Shown here piece by piece: positions 1 through 9,391 of a stretch of DNA of 64,000 nucleotides. The notes under the pieces were generated by a model. It was not told where the DNA came from. It did not search any database and saw nothing but the letters and a program-made list of their open reading frames with translations. Both the position numbers and the translations under genes were made by a program. Positions within the stretch are counted from its first letter, which is position 1; each line of letters starts with the position of its first letter. The DNA is from Tritrichomonas musculus (lineage: Eukaryota > Parabasalia > Tritrichomonadida > Tritrichomonadidae): assembly GCA_039105265.1 (NCBI GenBank), contig JAPFFF010000052.1, positions 1-64,000 on the forward strand. Direction: 5' to 3'.

Positions 1-2028
1 GGGTAATCAGATATGCAGGAACGGGGGGGGAGGGTAATCAGATATGCAGGAACGGGGGGGGGGTAATCAGTGGGGGGGGGGGGTAATCAGATATGCAGGA
101 ACGGGGGGAGGAGGGGGGGGGGGTAATCAGATATGCAGGAACGGGGGGGGGGGGTAATCAGATATGCAGGAACGGGGGGGGGGGGGGAGGGTAATCAGAT
201 ATGCAGGAACGGGGGGGGGGGTAATCAGATATGCAGGAACGGGGGGGGGAGGGTAATCAGATATGCAGGAACAGGATATGCAGGGGGGGGGGGGTAATCA
301 GATATGCAGGAACGGGGGGGGGAGGGTAATCAGATATGCAGGAACGGGGGGGGAGGGTAATCAGATATGCAGGAACAGGAACAGGGGGGGGGAGGGTAAT
401 CAGATATGCAGGAACGGGGGGGGAGGGTAATCAGATATGCAGGAACGGGGGAGGAGGGTAATCAGATATGCAGGAACGGGGGGGGAGGGTAATCAGATAT
501 GCAGGAACGGGGGGGGAGGGTAATCAGATATGCAGGAACGGGGGGGGAGGGTAATCAGATATGCAGGAACGGGGGGGGAGGGTAATCAGATATGCAGGAA
601 CGGGGGGGGGGGGTAATCAGATATGCAGGAACGGGGGGGAGGGTAATCAGATATGCAGGAACGGGGGGGGGGTAATCAGATATGCAGGAACGGGGGGGGG
701 GGGTAATCAGATATGCAGGAACGGGGGGGGGGTAATCAGATATGCAGGAACGGGGGGGGGGTAATCAGATATGCAGGAACGGGGGGGGAGGGTAATCAGA
801 TATGCAGGAACGGGGGGGGGGGTAATCAGATATGCAGGAACGGGGGGGGGGGTAATCAGATATGCAGGAACGGGGGAGGAGGGTAATCAGATATGCAGGA
901 ACGGGGGGGGGGGTAATCAGATATGCAGGAACGGGGGGGGGGGTAATCAGATATGCAGGAACGGGGGGGGGGTAATCAGATATGCAGGAACGGGGGAGGA
1001 GGGTAATCAGATATGCAGGAACGGGGGGGGAGGGTAATCAGATATGCAGGAACGGGGGGGGGGGTAATCAGATATGCAGGAACGGGGGGGGAGGGTAATC
1101 AGATATGCAGGAACGGGGGGGGAGGGTAATCAGATATGCAGGAACGGGGGGGGAGGGTAATCAGATATGCAGGAACGGGGGGGGGGGGGTAATCAGATAT
1201 GCAGGAACGGGGGGGAGGGTAATCAGATATGCAGGAACGGGGGGGAGGGTAATCAGATATGCAGGAACGGGGGGGGGAGGGTAATCAGATATGCAGGAAC
1301 GGGGGGGGGGGTAATCAGATATGCAGGAACGGGGGGGGAGGGTAATCAGATATGCAGGAACGGGGGGGGAGGGTAATCAGATATGCAGGAACGGGGGGGG
1401 AGGGTAATCAGATATGCAGGAACGGGGGGGGAGGGTAATCAGATATGCAGGAACGGGGGGGGAGGGTAATCAGATATGCAGGAACGGGGGGGGAGGGTAA
1501 TCAGATATGCAGGAACGGGGGGGGAGGGTAATCAGATATGCAGGAACGGGGGGGGAGGGTAATCAGATATGCAGGAACGGGGGGGGAGGGTAATCAGATA
1601 TGCAGGAACGGGGGGGGAGGGTAATCAGATATGCAGGAACGGGGGGGGGAGGGTAATCAGATATGCAGGAACGGGGGGGGAGGGTAATCAGATATGCAGG
1701 AACGGGGGGGGAGGGTAATCAGATATGCAGGAACGGGGGGGGAGGGTAATCAGATATGCAGGAACGGGGGGGGAGGGTAATCAGATATGCAGGAACGGGG
1801 GGGAGGGTAATCAGATATGCAGGAACGGGGGGGGAGGGTAATCAGATATGCAGGAACGGGGGGGAGGGTAATCAGATATGCAGGAACGGGGGGGGAGGGT
1901 AATCAGATATGCAGGAACGGGGGGGGAGGGTAATCAGATATGCAGGAACGGGGGGGGAGGGTAATCAGATATGCAGGAACGGGGGGGAGGGTAATCAGAT
2001 ATGCAGGAACGGGGGGGGAGGGTAATCA
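1..2028. repeat. G-rich minisatellite, about 31-bp unit
   Basis: Tandem array of roughly 60 units, each with the core TAATCAGATATGCAGGAAC followed by a G tract of 7-12 bases that is often broken by one A near its end. Unit length varies only through the G tract. The array runs off the left edge of the window. It resumes at 26704 beyond the Maverick, so the element split a formerly continuous array. One strand is strongly purine-rich with a long G run in every unit, so G-quadruplex formation is plausible (inference). The short open frames here are by-products of the repeat. Confidence 0.97.
2023..2028. repeat. Target site duplication, left copy (TAATCA)
   Basis: TAATCA directly precedes the left end of the Maverick and reappears at 26703-26708 after the right end. 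Each minisatellite unit contains TAATCAGATATG, so the empty site can be read as TAATCA|GATATG. The T at 26703 can belong either to the inverted repeat or to the duplication, so it is 5 or 6 bp. Polintons typically make 6-bp duplications. Confidence 0.8.
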
Positions 2029-2364
2029 AGTAGTATAGTATAGGCGGTGTCTCATACTTCACCACCGCCTACACGCTTCGCCACCAAGCTCAGGTACACC
2101 TTCGCTTGGGCCTCAGCTTCCGGCCAAATACCTACTGAAAAACCTATCGTAAGTACACCCTATCTACATTAGCTAATTTCCCACCCCCGTCCCTCAAGTT
2201 CAAGTACATTGCCGTTTTTCAATATTTCTATTAATTTTTTATACAACACTATACAAATGACCACACCATCAGATTTAAAGGTATGGAGTAGTTTTTGAGC
2301 TTTCTAATGGTGTTTTTTGAATTCTACACCCAAAAATACGGTATTTCTTGTATAGGCACGACCC
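2029..2364 (+). repeat. Left terminal inverted repeat of the Maverick
   Basis: 336 bp matching the reverse complement of 26368-26703 without indels and with about two mismatches near the inner end. The outer end reads AGTAGTATAGTATAGGCGGT. The outer half is notably GC-richer than the rest of the element and contains a local palindrome (GGCGGTG...CACCGCC) near 2043-2068 that could fold at the tip. The inner border is at GCACGACCC. Confidence 0.97.
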
Positions 2365-2609
2365 CGAAAAATTGAGTTTTGATTGAGTTAATATTTTCTC
2401 TCAAATATTTTTATGCCAGAAGTATATTTTTTTCTCTCAAATATTTTGAAAAGATTTTATAAAAATATTCTTAAAAAGTTAACTAGACACCAAGATATTT
2501 TAATATTATTTTTCACTTTTTGAATTTAAATTTTTATTATTTTATTATTGATTTTAATTAATTTTTCAAAATTTTTGTTCCACTTTTTGAATTTAAATTT
2601 TCTCACTCC

Positions 2610-2675
2610 ACGTCAACGTTACGTCAACGTTAAGTCAACGTCACGTCAACGTCACGTCAACGCCACGTAAACCTT
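2610..2675. repeat. Six tandem 11-bp ACGTCAACGTY repeats
   Basis: Six consecutive 11-bp units begin at 2610, 2621, 2632, 2643, 2654 and 2665, with consensus ACGTCAACGTY. The third and last units have diverged. Each good unit contains ACGTCA, the half-site bound by CRE-type bZIP proteins. The element itself encodes a small bZIP-like basic protein (12181-12462), so this could be its operator or an iteron-like origin. That link is inference. Confidence 0.8.
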
Positions 2676-3021
2676 AAAATTTTCATCAAATTTGAGAAAT
2701 AAAATTTTTTCCTTTAAAATTATAATATTTGTGAAAGAAAATTTTACTAATAAATTGATAGATAAAATTTTTTATTATTTTTACAAGTTTATGGTTATAA
2801 TTTATTAAAATTAATTTTTATAAAAAATGTCGGACTTTCTATTTTTCGAACCATGTAACTTTCCACCAAATATTTCCATTGAGCTATGACCCAATACAAG
2901 AATATTTTTGGATGGTTTATTTTTAAAACTAAATTCTGAATATATTATTTGAGCTATTAGAATATATTTCAATATTTATTTGGTTTTATATTTATTCAAA
3001 ATCGAGTTTCCATCTTTGTCT

Positions 3022-3093
3022 ATGCGTGTGTCGTAATGGTTAAACTCCCTACCTAACATCCTAGGTTCGACATATATCCGGAACGCATTTTTT
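3022..3093 (+). other. tRNA-like block with A-box/B-box pattern
   Basis: TCGTAATGGTTAAACTCC resembles a tRNA D-arm/A-box. GGTTCGA at 3064-3070 is a perfect B-box core. A T run follows at 3088-3093, as in a Pol III terminator, and ATGCGT/ACGCAT (3022-3027/3083-3088) could pair as an acceptor-like stem. The T-arm does not close properly and no convincing anticodon arm forms, so it is at best a degenerate tRNA-derived sequence or Pol III promoter relic. Confidence 0.3.
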
Positions 3094-3365
3094 CTGAGTT
3101 ATGAGAAAGAGTGGACTTTGAGTGAAATCTGTGAAAACTTGGATTTGTGGCTAAGTTGTGAGTTGTTCGTTAACAATTATTCCGCAAACAAAAAACTTAT
3201 TGAGTTAAGTTTCCATCTTCCTGATCGAGGCCATTAACTTCCCCTAGTTAACGGACGGCTCCTTTCAATAAGGATTTCATTTGAAGTAGATCTCTTTTAT
3301 AAGTAATTCAGAAAAAGGCCTCTCAGGGTTGGTTTTTGCACTTTTGTTTTTATATTTTTATAAAA

Positions 3366-4616
3366 ATGTATCCAACACTTAATCCGGCTGAAGAAACAAC
3401 ACCTATACCAATTGAATATGCTTACTTTTTAGAAGATGGGGAACGAGATAAAACAAGACCAAATCGCTTTTATTTTAATTATCCACAAGATTGGGTTACT
3501 TCAAATAGAGGGGAATCAATAATAGGTGTGAGAAATATATGGACAAATAGTAGAAGAAGAAAAATATCATATACAATAGGAATCAGAAAGTATTATAAAA
3601 AAGATTATGATGACTTAAAGCTAAACAACCCAAATCAAACATATGATGATCTTTATTTATCTATTCCAAATGATAGGAAATCAGAATTATTTTATAATGT
3701 AACTTCTTGGATTCCTACTGAAAAAGATTTAAGAGAAATATTAAGTGATTTGAGGTATTTCTTGGGACCTGAATTTGAAAAATATAATGTTGCTCCAATT
3801 GCATTAAATAAATTTCTTCATTCATCTATTGATAAACAAAAAGAGAAATTAGAAGAAGATATCAATAAGAAAATGGATGAAACACTACAACTTGATATCG
3901 AAATAGCAAATAGTACGAACTTAGATGAAATCGCACAAAAAACACTTCAGAAGCAAAATTTAATAAATGAGAGCTGGGATTTAAGAAGAAAAATTGATGA
4001 ATTAGAGGAATCAAAAAAATTAGTTGGACAACCTGTTTTTAATTTAAGGGATGTTGGTATGGACGGATATTATGATTATAACAAAAAGAAATTTATTGAA
4101 ATAATGTATTCAAAGTTAAATGAAGATGAAAATAATCCATTTTATATTGACCTATCAATCAGTTTTCGTATAAGACCTTTTAAAAATGGAATACAAGATA
4201 ATTCTGTTAATAGTATTTATGATTTAGCAGATGTATTTAATGTTGGTTTTGAACCTTTTCAAAATAATCCAAACAAATACATGGACTTAGAGAATCCTAT
4301 TGAAGACAAAAATGAAAATATAGTGAGATATGAAGGTATATGGATGAGAGAAATACAATTTGAGGACGTGTGGGATAGAGTTAGTTGCAAAATATATTCA
4401 TCAATAGCAGAACAATCATCAAAAGGATATTTAGGAAATAGTAAAGTTATATTTAACCCAATCAAATACTTCAAGCTAAACTCAACTGATCAACGATTTT
4501 GGATAGAATTCTATTCAGGGCGTCATAATCAAATACCTGTAAAGATACCAAATAATGAATCCTTTTATATTGAAATGCAATTCATGCCATTCAATAAGAA
4601 ATTGATGTATGTTTAA
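3366..4616 (+). CDS. Maverick structural-type protein, possibly a second jelly-roll capsid component
   Basis: A 416-residue protein starting at the ATG of 3366, directly after a TTTTATAAAA stretch. I see no recognised enzyme motif. Residues about 155-235 form a long charged helix (coiled-coil-like, KEKLEEDINKK onward). The C-terminal 80 residues are strand-rich and end in a hydrophobic alternating pattern (FWIEFYSGRHN, FYIEMQFMP) like the last strands of jelly-roll capsid proteins. It is the first gene of the rightward block and lies 11 bp before the integrase gene. A penton or penton-associated role is only a guess; the gene at 19327-20061 is the better penton candidate. Confidence 0.75.
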   Translation: MYPTLNPAEETTPIPIEYAYFLEDGERDKTRPNRFYFNYPQDWVTSNRGESIIGVRNIWTNSRRRKISYTIGIRKYYKKDYDDLKLNNPNQTYDDLYLSIPNDRKSELFYNVTSWIPTEKDLREILSDLRYFLGPEFEKYNVAPIALNKFLHSSIDKQKEKLEEDINKKMDETLQLDIEIANSTNLDEIAQKTLQKQNLINESWDLRRKIDELEESKKLVGQPVFNLRDVGMDGYYDYNKKKFIEIMYSKLNEDENNPFYIDLSISFRIRPFKNGIQDNSVNSIYDLADVFNVGFEPFQNNPNKYMDLENPIEDKNENIVRYEGIWMREIQFEDVWDRVSCKIYSSIAEQSSKGYLGNSKVIFNPIKYFKLNSTDQRFWIEFYSGRHNQIPVKIPNNESFYIEMQFMPFNKKLMYV

Positions 4617-4627
4617 GACTAATTTAA

Positions 4628-5701
4628 ATGAACAAAAAGCATTTTAAGACAATTAATGAGCTTCATTCTTTTTTTCCTTGGAGATCTGCCTCTAAATTTG
4701 TTCCACTCGCAAAACGATATGGATTCACAGAAGAAGCCGCATTAGATTATTTAAGGAAGATAGTACATGATGTAAAGGTACCAAAGGCAAAGTTTATGAA
4801 TATCTATTCTAAACACTCTGGGGGATATCAAATGGACACATTCATCAATGATAAGACAAAGGATGGTCTCAACTATTTGATGCTAATTAATATTAACACA
4901 AGAAAAGCATATTGTTATCCAATGAAGGGGAAAGGTGCAAAAGAAGTAGTCAAGGCATTAAATAAATTTTTTGAGGACGAGCCAGATGTCTATTCGATAA
5001 CATCAGACCAGGATGCTGCTTACTTGTCCAATGATGTATTACAGTTGATGAAGACCAAAAATATTGTTTACACTACTACCGAGGATAATAATCATAATGT
5101 ACTAGGTATCATAAATAGGTTCATGAGAACGATTAGAGACATGGTAGGCGAGAACAGGTTCATCAATGAGAAAGAAATGGATAGTTTAATAGATTCATAC
5201 AACAATTCTCCCCACAGATCATTGGACTATAAGATACCAAACGAGATGACAGAGAAAGATGAAAAAGAATATGTAAAAACCAAGTCGCAAAACAATCCAT
5301 ATGACTTTAAACCAAATGATAGAGTTAGAATTATTCAAGCCAAGGAGCCATTTTCGAAGCGCAGGAACAAGGTAAGCAAGGAAGCATATATAGTTGATTC
5401 AAAGGCTGGGAACCAATTTATAATTAAGTCCAAAGATGAGTCAATAGACAAACTCCCTGGTTATAGGTTAATCAAGACACAAAACAAAAATATTGCACAA
5501 ACACTTAAGGGAGGCAAGAGAGGTATTGTGGAGAAGATTATTTCTTATGATACAACAAAGAACAAATATAAAATTAAATACAGCGAAGGTACAGAAGACA
5601 TCATACCGGCTAAAAATTTACGAGAAGGTGCTCCAACAAAGCTATCTAATCTTGAAGTGGATTACTGGTCAAAGAAGAAAAATATACCCAATGGAATATA
5701 A
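4628..5701 (+). CDS. Maverick integrase (rve family)
   Basis: 357 residues. The centre is a retroviral-type integrase core: YQMDTFIND (first acidic strand), YLMLININTRKAYCYPM, then SITSDQDAAYLS (second acidic position) and the helix after HNVLGIINRFMRTIRD, followed by YNNSPHRSLDYKIP, the usual integrase tail of that domain. The last 60 residues (GIVEKIISYDTTKNKYKIKY) resemble the SH3/chromo-like DNA- or chromatin-binding module common on Maverick integrases. The enzyme would join the inverted-repeat ends to target DNA and leave the short duplication seen here. It lies tightly between the preceding structural gene and the packaging ATPase. Confidence 0.93.
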   Translation: MNKKHFKTINELHSFFPWRSASKFVPLAKRYGFTEEAALDYLRKIVHDVKVPKAKFMNIYSKHSGGYQMDTFINDKTKDGLNYLMLININTRKAYCYPMKGKGAKEVVKALNKFFEDEPDVYSITSDQDAAYLSNDVLQLMKTKNIVYTTTEDNNHNVLGIINRFMRTIRDMVGENRFINEKEMDSLIDSYNNSPHRSLDYKIPNEMTEKDEKEYVKTKSQNNPYDFKPNDRVRIIQAKEPFSKRRNKVSKEAYIVDSKAGNQFIIKSKDESIDKLPGYRLIKTQNKNIAQTLKGGKRGIVEKIISYDTTKNKYKIKYSEGTEDIIPAKNLREGAPTKLSNLEVDYWSKKKNIPNGI

Positions 5702-5725
5702 AGAAGTGGATTTAACCACAAATAA

Positions 5726-6583
5726 ATGTCTAAACAAATAATGAAAGAAGTGGAATCCTTAATCCAAAAGACAATGAAGAAGAACCAGAAAGAGATAGAG
5801 GCAGCACTGATGAAACCTCTCCATCCTTCCTATCCTTTTAGTACGAATGGAATTTATTTTCTTATTGGACGTCCTGGTGCTGGAAAAAGTTATTGGTTGT
5901 GGTCTCACATACTCATTACTGAACGTCTATTTAAGCATCCGTACTATCAAAAAATTATATTCTGTTCAACAAGTGGCAAAATGGACAAAACCGCTGAGGC
6001 AATGAGTAAAGAGGTAAAGACACCAATAGTATATCTTAATGAATCCCAATTGATGGATTACCTAAAGAAACACCTCAAAAGAAAAATAAAATATTATGCA
6101 ATGGTTAAACATGTATTATCAAAAATGAAGGAAACAAATGAAGAAATGCAAAGACTTATAAACAAGCACTCCCTCCAAGAAATAGATGATAGAATAGTAT
6201 ATATAGCCAATAAGTTAGTAAAATACCAAACCTCTTCTTACCCATATAACACACTAATAATATTGGATGACTGTGCAGGAAGCGATTTGTTAACACATAA
6301 TAATACAGAATTCCTTAGACTATTAACCAAGACAAGACATTATAATATTACCTGCATCATGGCTATTCAGACAATCAGATTCGTACACATAAATGCAAAA
6401 AGATTGGCCACGGATATCATATGCTATAGTGGATACTCAGAAGAAGATTTTACTTCCTTGCTTCAACAAACAAATAACAACCTTAATATCAAGAAGACGG
6501 TAAAAGAATATTTACAGCATAGAGATCTTCATTCAAAATTTATTATGAACATAACCGCCAATAAATATTACTTTGAAAAGTAG
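5726..6583 (+). CDS. Maverick DNA-packaging ATPase (FtsK/HerA, A32-like)
   Basis: 285 residues. A Walker A loop, GRPGAGKSYW, lies near residue 50, and a hydrophobic Walker B strand ending in two acids (LIILDDCAGSD) near residue 180. An Arg/Gln-containing stretch follows (LTKTRHYNITCIMAIQT), matching the sensor region of A32-type packaging ATPases of Polintons and large DNA viruses. The expected role is pumping element DNA into a capsid. It starts 24 bp after the integrase stop, and the next gene begins 17 bp after its own stop, consistent with one compact morphogenesis cluster. Confidence 0.92.
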   Translation: MSKQIMKEVESLIQKTMKKNQKEIEAALMKPLHPSYPFSTNGIYFLIGRPGAGKSYWLWSHILITERLFKHPYYQKIIFCSTSGKMDKTAEAMSKEVKTPIVYLNESQLMDYLKKHLKRKIKYYAMVKHVLSKMKETNEEMQRLINKHSLQEIDDRIVYIANKLVKYQTSSYPYNTLIILDDCAGSDLLTHNNTEFLRLLTKTRHYNITCIMAIQTIRFVHINAKRLATDIICYSGYSEEDFTSLLQQTNNNLNIKKTVKEYLQHRDLHSKFIMNITANKYYFEK

Positions 6584-6600
6584 TTTTATTTGTAAATTAA

Positions 6601-7131
6601 ATGCCTTCAGGAACTATAGATTCTGGAAAATATATTCAATCTACTACACCAGATTCTGGTGGTAGTACTTTTGGGAAATTTATAAATAATGCATGGAATT
6701 CTGTAAAATCTGGTTTTGGGAAAGTAAGTAAATTCATTGGCGATAGTGCAGTTGGTAAAGCTGGCAAGTGGGTTTGGAAGAATAAGATACCGGTACTAAA
6801 TACCGTAGGAGGAGCAACACAAGCTTTTGGAACAATAACGGGTAATCCAGCAGCAATAGGTATAGGTAAAGGATTGACAACAATAGCAAGTGGAATAAAA
6901 GAAGGAGAAGTAAAGGCAGCATTAGAAAAGAATATAGCAGAAAGACAACCTAATCCGTTAGGTAGTAATGTAATGTATGCAGATTTTCCACGCATTCATT
7001 ATTCGAGAAAGCCAGCTGCTTATAAAATATATCAGAACAGAAGTAAATATGTGGACGAAGCAGAAGCACATATAGCGAAATTGAATAAAAGAAAGAGAAA
7101 GAAATCAAGAAAAACAAAGAAAACTCAATAA
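6601..7131 (+). CDS. Maverick small Gly-rich basic-tailed protein
   Basis: 176 residues with a clear three-part layout. An N-terminal Ser/Gly/Thr-rich segment and an amphipathic helix (KFINNAWNSVKSGFGKVSKF) come first, then a Gly/Ala-rich hydrophobic middle (GGATQAFGTITGNPAAIGIG), then an extremely basic tail (KLNKRKRKKSRKTKKTQ). This resembles small virion-internal proteins such as the adenovirus pVI-like or membrane-active proteins reported in Polintons, but I cannot assign it by sequence alone. Its place between the packaging ATPase and the capsid gene supports a virion-component role. Confidence 0.8.
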   Translation: MPSGTIDSGKYIQSTTPDSGGSTFGKFINNAWNSVKSGFGKVSKFIGDSAVGKAGKWVWKNKIPVLNTVGGATQAFGTITGNPAAIGIGKGLTTIASGIKEGEVKAALEKNIAERQPNPLGSNVMYADFPRIHYSRKPAAYKIYQNRSKYVDEAEAHIAKLNKRKRKKSRKTKKTQ

Positions 7132-7146
7132 AACTCAATAAAATGA

Positions 7147-7155
7147 TTTTTTTAT
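7147..7155 (+). promoter_or_regulatory. T7-AT box upstream of the gene at 7163
   Basis: Exactly seven T followed by AT, 7 nt before the start codon. It is part of the recurrent T7-A(T) motif found before several Maverick genes. Confidence 0.45.
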
Positions 7156-7162
7156 CAATTAA

Positions 7163-7717
7163 ATGTCTAAGCATTTGACAGGATCAAAAAGATTACAAGT
7201 AATACAGAACTGGCTTAATGGTCGTGAGGACCCTGATTGGGATGTGCTTCCTACCAAAAAAGAAAACAAATATATAGTAAAAAGAAGAGAGCAACCATTA
7301 ACAAAACCACCACCTGAACCATTAACTAAAACAGAAACGATTGAAGAAAAAGTTGTTGGTCAGAATTCCGACCCACCTGAGGAAATACCAAAACCCAAAA
7401 AACCAATAATTGAAGAACAACCAAAACAAGTATATGACCCAACAATAAATATAGAAATACTAAACCAATTAAAGCTATTAGGCGAAGAGTTTAAAAACGA
7501 AAGGGCTAAGAAAGAACAGAAGAAAATGATAAAAGATGTAATACAAAAACAAATGAGAAAACCATATTATCCACAGTTTACTCAGCCACAATACATAAAC
7601 GCCTTGAGCCAAGAAGTCCAAGAACCAAATGAAATAGAAGAAGAGGAACCAATACCAGTAATCCCACCTCAACCTATTCGTAGAAGACGAAATAATATTT
7701 TCTCTGATATGATTTAA
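7163..7717 (+). CDS. Maverick Pro/Glu-rich protein of unknown function
   Basis: 184 residues. It is rich in Pro, Glu and Lys and largely low-complexity: a PLTKPPPEPLTKTET stretch near residue 50, a Lys/Glu-rich helix around residues 105-130 (KNERAKKEQKKMIKDVI), then a Pro/Gln-rich acidic tail ending RRRRNNIFSDMI. There is no enzyme motif. It starts 31 bp after the previous stop and ends just before the capsid gene, so a scaffold or virion-linker role is possible. I do not recognise the family. Confidence 0.7.
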   Translation: MSKHLTGSKRLQVIQNWLNGREDPDWDVLPTKKENKYIVKRREQPLTKPPPEPLTKTETIEEKVVGQNSDPPEEIPKPKKPIIEEQPKQVYDPTINIEILNQLKLLGEEFKNERAKKEQKKMIKDVIQKQMRKPYYPQFTQPQYINALSQEVQEPNEIEEEEPIPVIPPQPIRRRRNNIFSDMI

Positions 7718-7748
7718 TTTGCTTTTGTTATTTTTCTCAAAAGAAAAT

Positions 7749-9323
7749 ATGTTAAATCCAGAAATTGAACTAAGGACGTCAGCTGAAACATGTACCCAAA
7801 TTGCTAGCTATTTTGATATTGTTGATAATTGTATAGCCTTGTCTGATACCAACAAGCAATACACAATTAGTCCACAAACATCATATTCTCCATCGCCTCC
7901 AATACCTCAAGGCTCATATACAAGTGCAATTATATCACCTAACACAAACAATACAGCAGACATATATAATGGATTTATTAGAGCTGACATGGAGGTAAAG
8001 ATTAAAGAAATGGCAGAACAAGAAGTTAAAGCAACAATTGATGGTGAATATCAATTCAACAGAGTATGGTTTGGTTTCAAGGATGCTAGAGATGCTGTTG
8101 AGAAATATGAAATAGTAGCTAACGGAATAACGATATATACCCAGAACTTTGGTTGCGAAGAATCATTTCTAACTGCATGTTGTGCCAATGAAACAACAAA
8201 GAGAGCAGATGTATATTCAAAGGCAAGACATAAAGATATATGGAATGGTAATTCAGGCAGCAGAACAGGATTTATTGTTGATTGGGCCGAAGGATGGAAA
8301 GACAAAACATATAAAATTCACCTAAAGATTGATTTAAGAAGGTTCTTACCATTATCAAATATTAAATACCTTCCAGCATTTGCAGGCAAGATTGAACTCC
8401 GATTATTCTTTTCATGTGAAGGTATGGTATGTTGTCCAATGGGTCCAGGAAAAAGTTTTGAACATAATAATGTCGTTAATTCAACTTACACATTACCAAT
8501 CATCACAAATGAATTTACACCCATTAAAGAACCAATTATTATGTATACAGGTTTAGCTAATAAAGTACTAACAGCAAAAGACAGAACATTTCAAGTCACT
8601 GAATATAAAGTTACTGAGTGTTCATCTATTATTCCTTGTTTTGGTATAGAAGATAATATTTATTCCAGTCTAGTACAAAGATATGCTGACCCAACCCATC
8701 CACTAACATTTCCAACCCAAACACTTTCTGTCTATACTACTACTACTGCATTAAAGAATCCGAATTGTAAATCCACCTGCACCATTACTCCACGTTTTGT
8801 TGATTCCATATTTTGTCTATTTCCAGAAAAGCATACCCATCACACAGTATTTAAGAATCCACAATTTAAGTTATTCCAATTAAACTGTGGAGGATATGGA
8901 AACATTCCTGCAAAGCCATTTGGTACAACTGTTGAATACCCAGAGTTCCTTGAATATTGTCAGAACGCAATGAACATGAATGGAGGACAGAGTGGATTTA
9001 ATAAAGAAGTTGTTGCATCATTAACCAATGACCAACCATACGCACGCTCTATTGGAAATTATCCTGATGACCGAACAAGTTTCTTTATTGCTCTCCCAAC
9101 TGAAACTGATAATACATATCAACAAGGATTAACCTCTTTGTCACCAATTAATTTTGAAATAATTGTAACACAAGAAACAGGTGAAAGTACATATGCAAAA
9201 GATGTTCAAACACCACCTTTAATTTGTCTCTTATTTGATTCTTCTATATCTATCTTAGTTCAACCGAATGGCATGCCACCTTTAGTTCGCTTGGGCAATT
9301 ATGATCTGACCTCAAGGGATTAA
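7749..9323 (+). CDS. Maverick major capsid protein (double jelly-roll)
   Basis: 524 residues from the ATG at 7749; a longer frame would need a non-ATG start. Length, position after the packaging ATPase block and strand-rich composition match the Polinton major capsid (PY-type). Long beta-rich stretches with conserved-looking loops are visible: FNRVWFGFKDARDAVEKYEI, IDLRRFLPLSNIKYLPAFAGKIELRLFF, and the C-terminal PLICLLFDSSISILVQPNGM. The arrangement of two arginine/leucine-rich barrel regions fits a double jelly-roll. I assign it on layout and pattern rather than on a catalytic signature. It would form the capsid hexons. Confidence 0.8.
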   Translation: MLNPEIELRTSAETCTQIASYFDIVDNCIALSDTNKQYTISPQTSYSPSPPIPQGSYTSAIISPNTNNTADIYNGFIRADMEVKIKEMAEQEVKATIDGEYQFNRVWFGFKDARDAVEKYEIVANGITIYTQNFGCEESFLTACCANETTKRADVYSKARHKDIWNGNSGSRTGFIVDWAEGWKDKTYKIHLKIDLRRFLPLSNIKYLPAFAGKIELRLFFSCEGMVCCPMGPGKSFEHNNVVNSTYTLPIITNEFTPIKEPIIMYTGLANKVLTAKDRTFQVTEYKVTECSSIIPCFGIEDNIYSSLVQRYADPTHPLTFPTQTLSVYTTTTALKNPNCKSTCTITPRFVDSIFCLFPEKHTHHTVFKNPQFKLFQLNCGGYGNIPAKPFGTTVEYPEFLEYCQNAMNMNGGQSGFNKEVVASLTNDQPYARSIGNYPDDRTSFFIALPTETDNTYQQGLTSLSPINFEIIVTQETGESTYAKDVQTPPLICLLFDSSISILVQPNGMPPLVRLGNYDLTSRD

Positions 9324-9357
9324 GTAACAAAAATAATTGCGTCTTTCTATTTTAATT

Positions 9358-9370
9358 ATATTTTTTTATT
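9358..9370 (+). promoter_or_regulatory. T7-AT box (ATATTTTTTTATT), 22 nt before the HNH gene
   Basis: The exact 13-mer ATATTTTTTTATT recurs at 10017-10029 and, on the opposite strand, at 18972-18984. In all three cases it sits close upstream of a Maverick gene start. A TCACTA initiator-like sequence follows at 9371-9376. Confidence 0.55.
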
Positions 9371-9391
9371 ATCACTATACATAAATACAAA

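Larger units (their letters stand above)
2365..3365. other. Maverick left noncoding region
   Basis: About 1 kb without a credible reading frame between the left inverted repeat and the first gene. It is AT-rich and holds an 11-bp ACGTCA-containing tandem repeat (2610-2675) and a tRNA-like block (about 3022-3093). On the right side only 36 bp separate the last stop codon from the inverted repeat, so this asymmetric space is the obvious place for element-level control or replication/packaging signals (inference). Confidence 0.6.

Noticed and set aside
1-2028. CRISPR-like regularly spaced repeats
   Set aside because: There are no unique spacers; the sequence between cores is only a variable G tract, and the setting is eukaryotic.
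3022-3093. A functional tRNA gene
   Set aside because: The T-arm stem does not pair and no anticodon arm is evident; kept only as a tRNA-like block.
3336-3365. Upstream extension of the first Maverick gene
   Set aside because: It would need a TTG start; the ATG at 3366 follows a TTTTATAAAA stretch and is preferred. The same reasoning moves the starts to 7749, 20080 and 56799.
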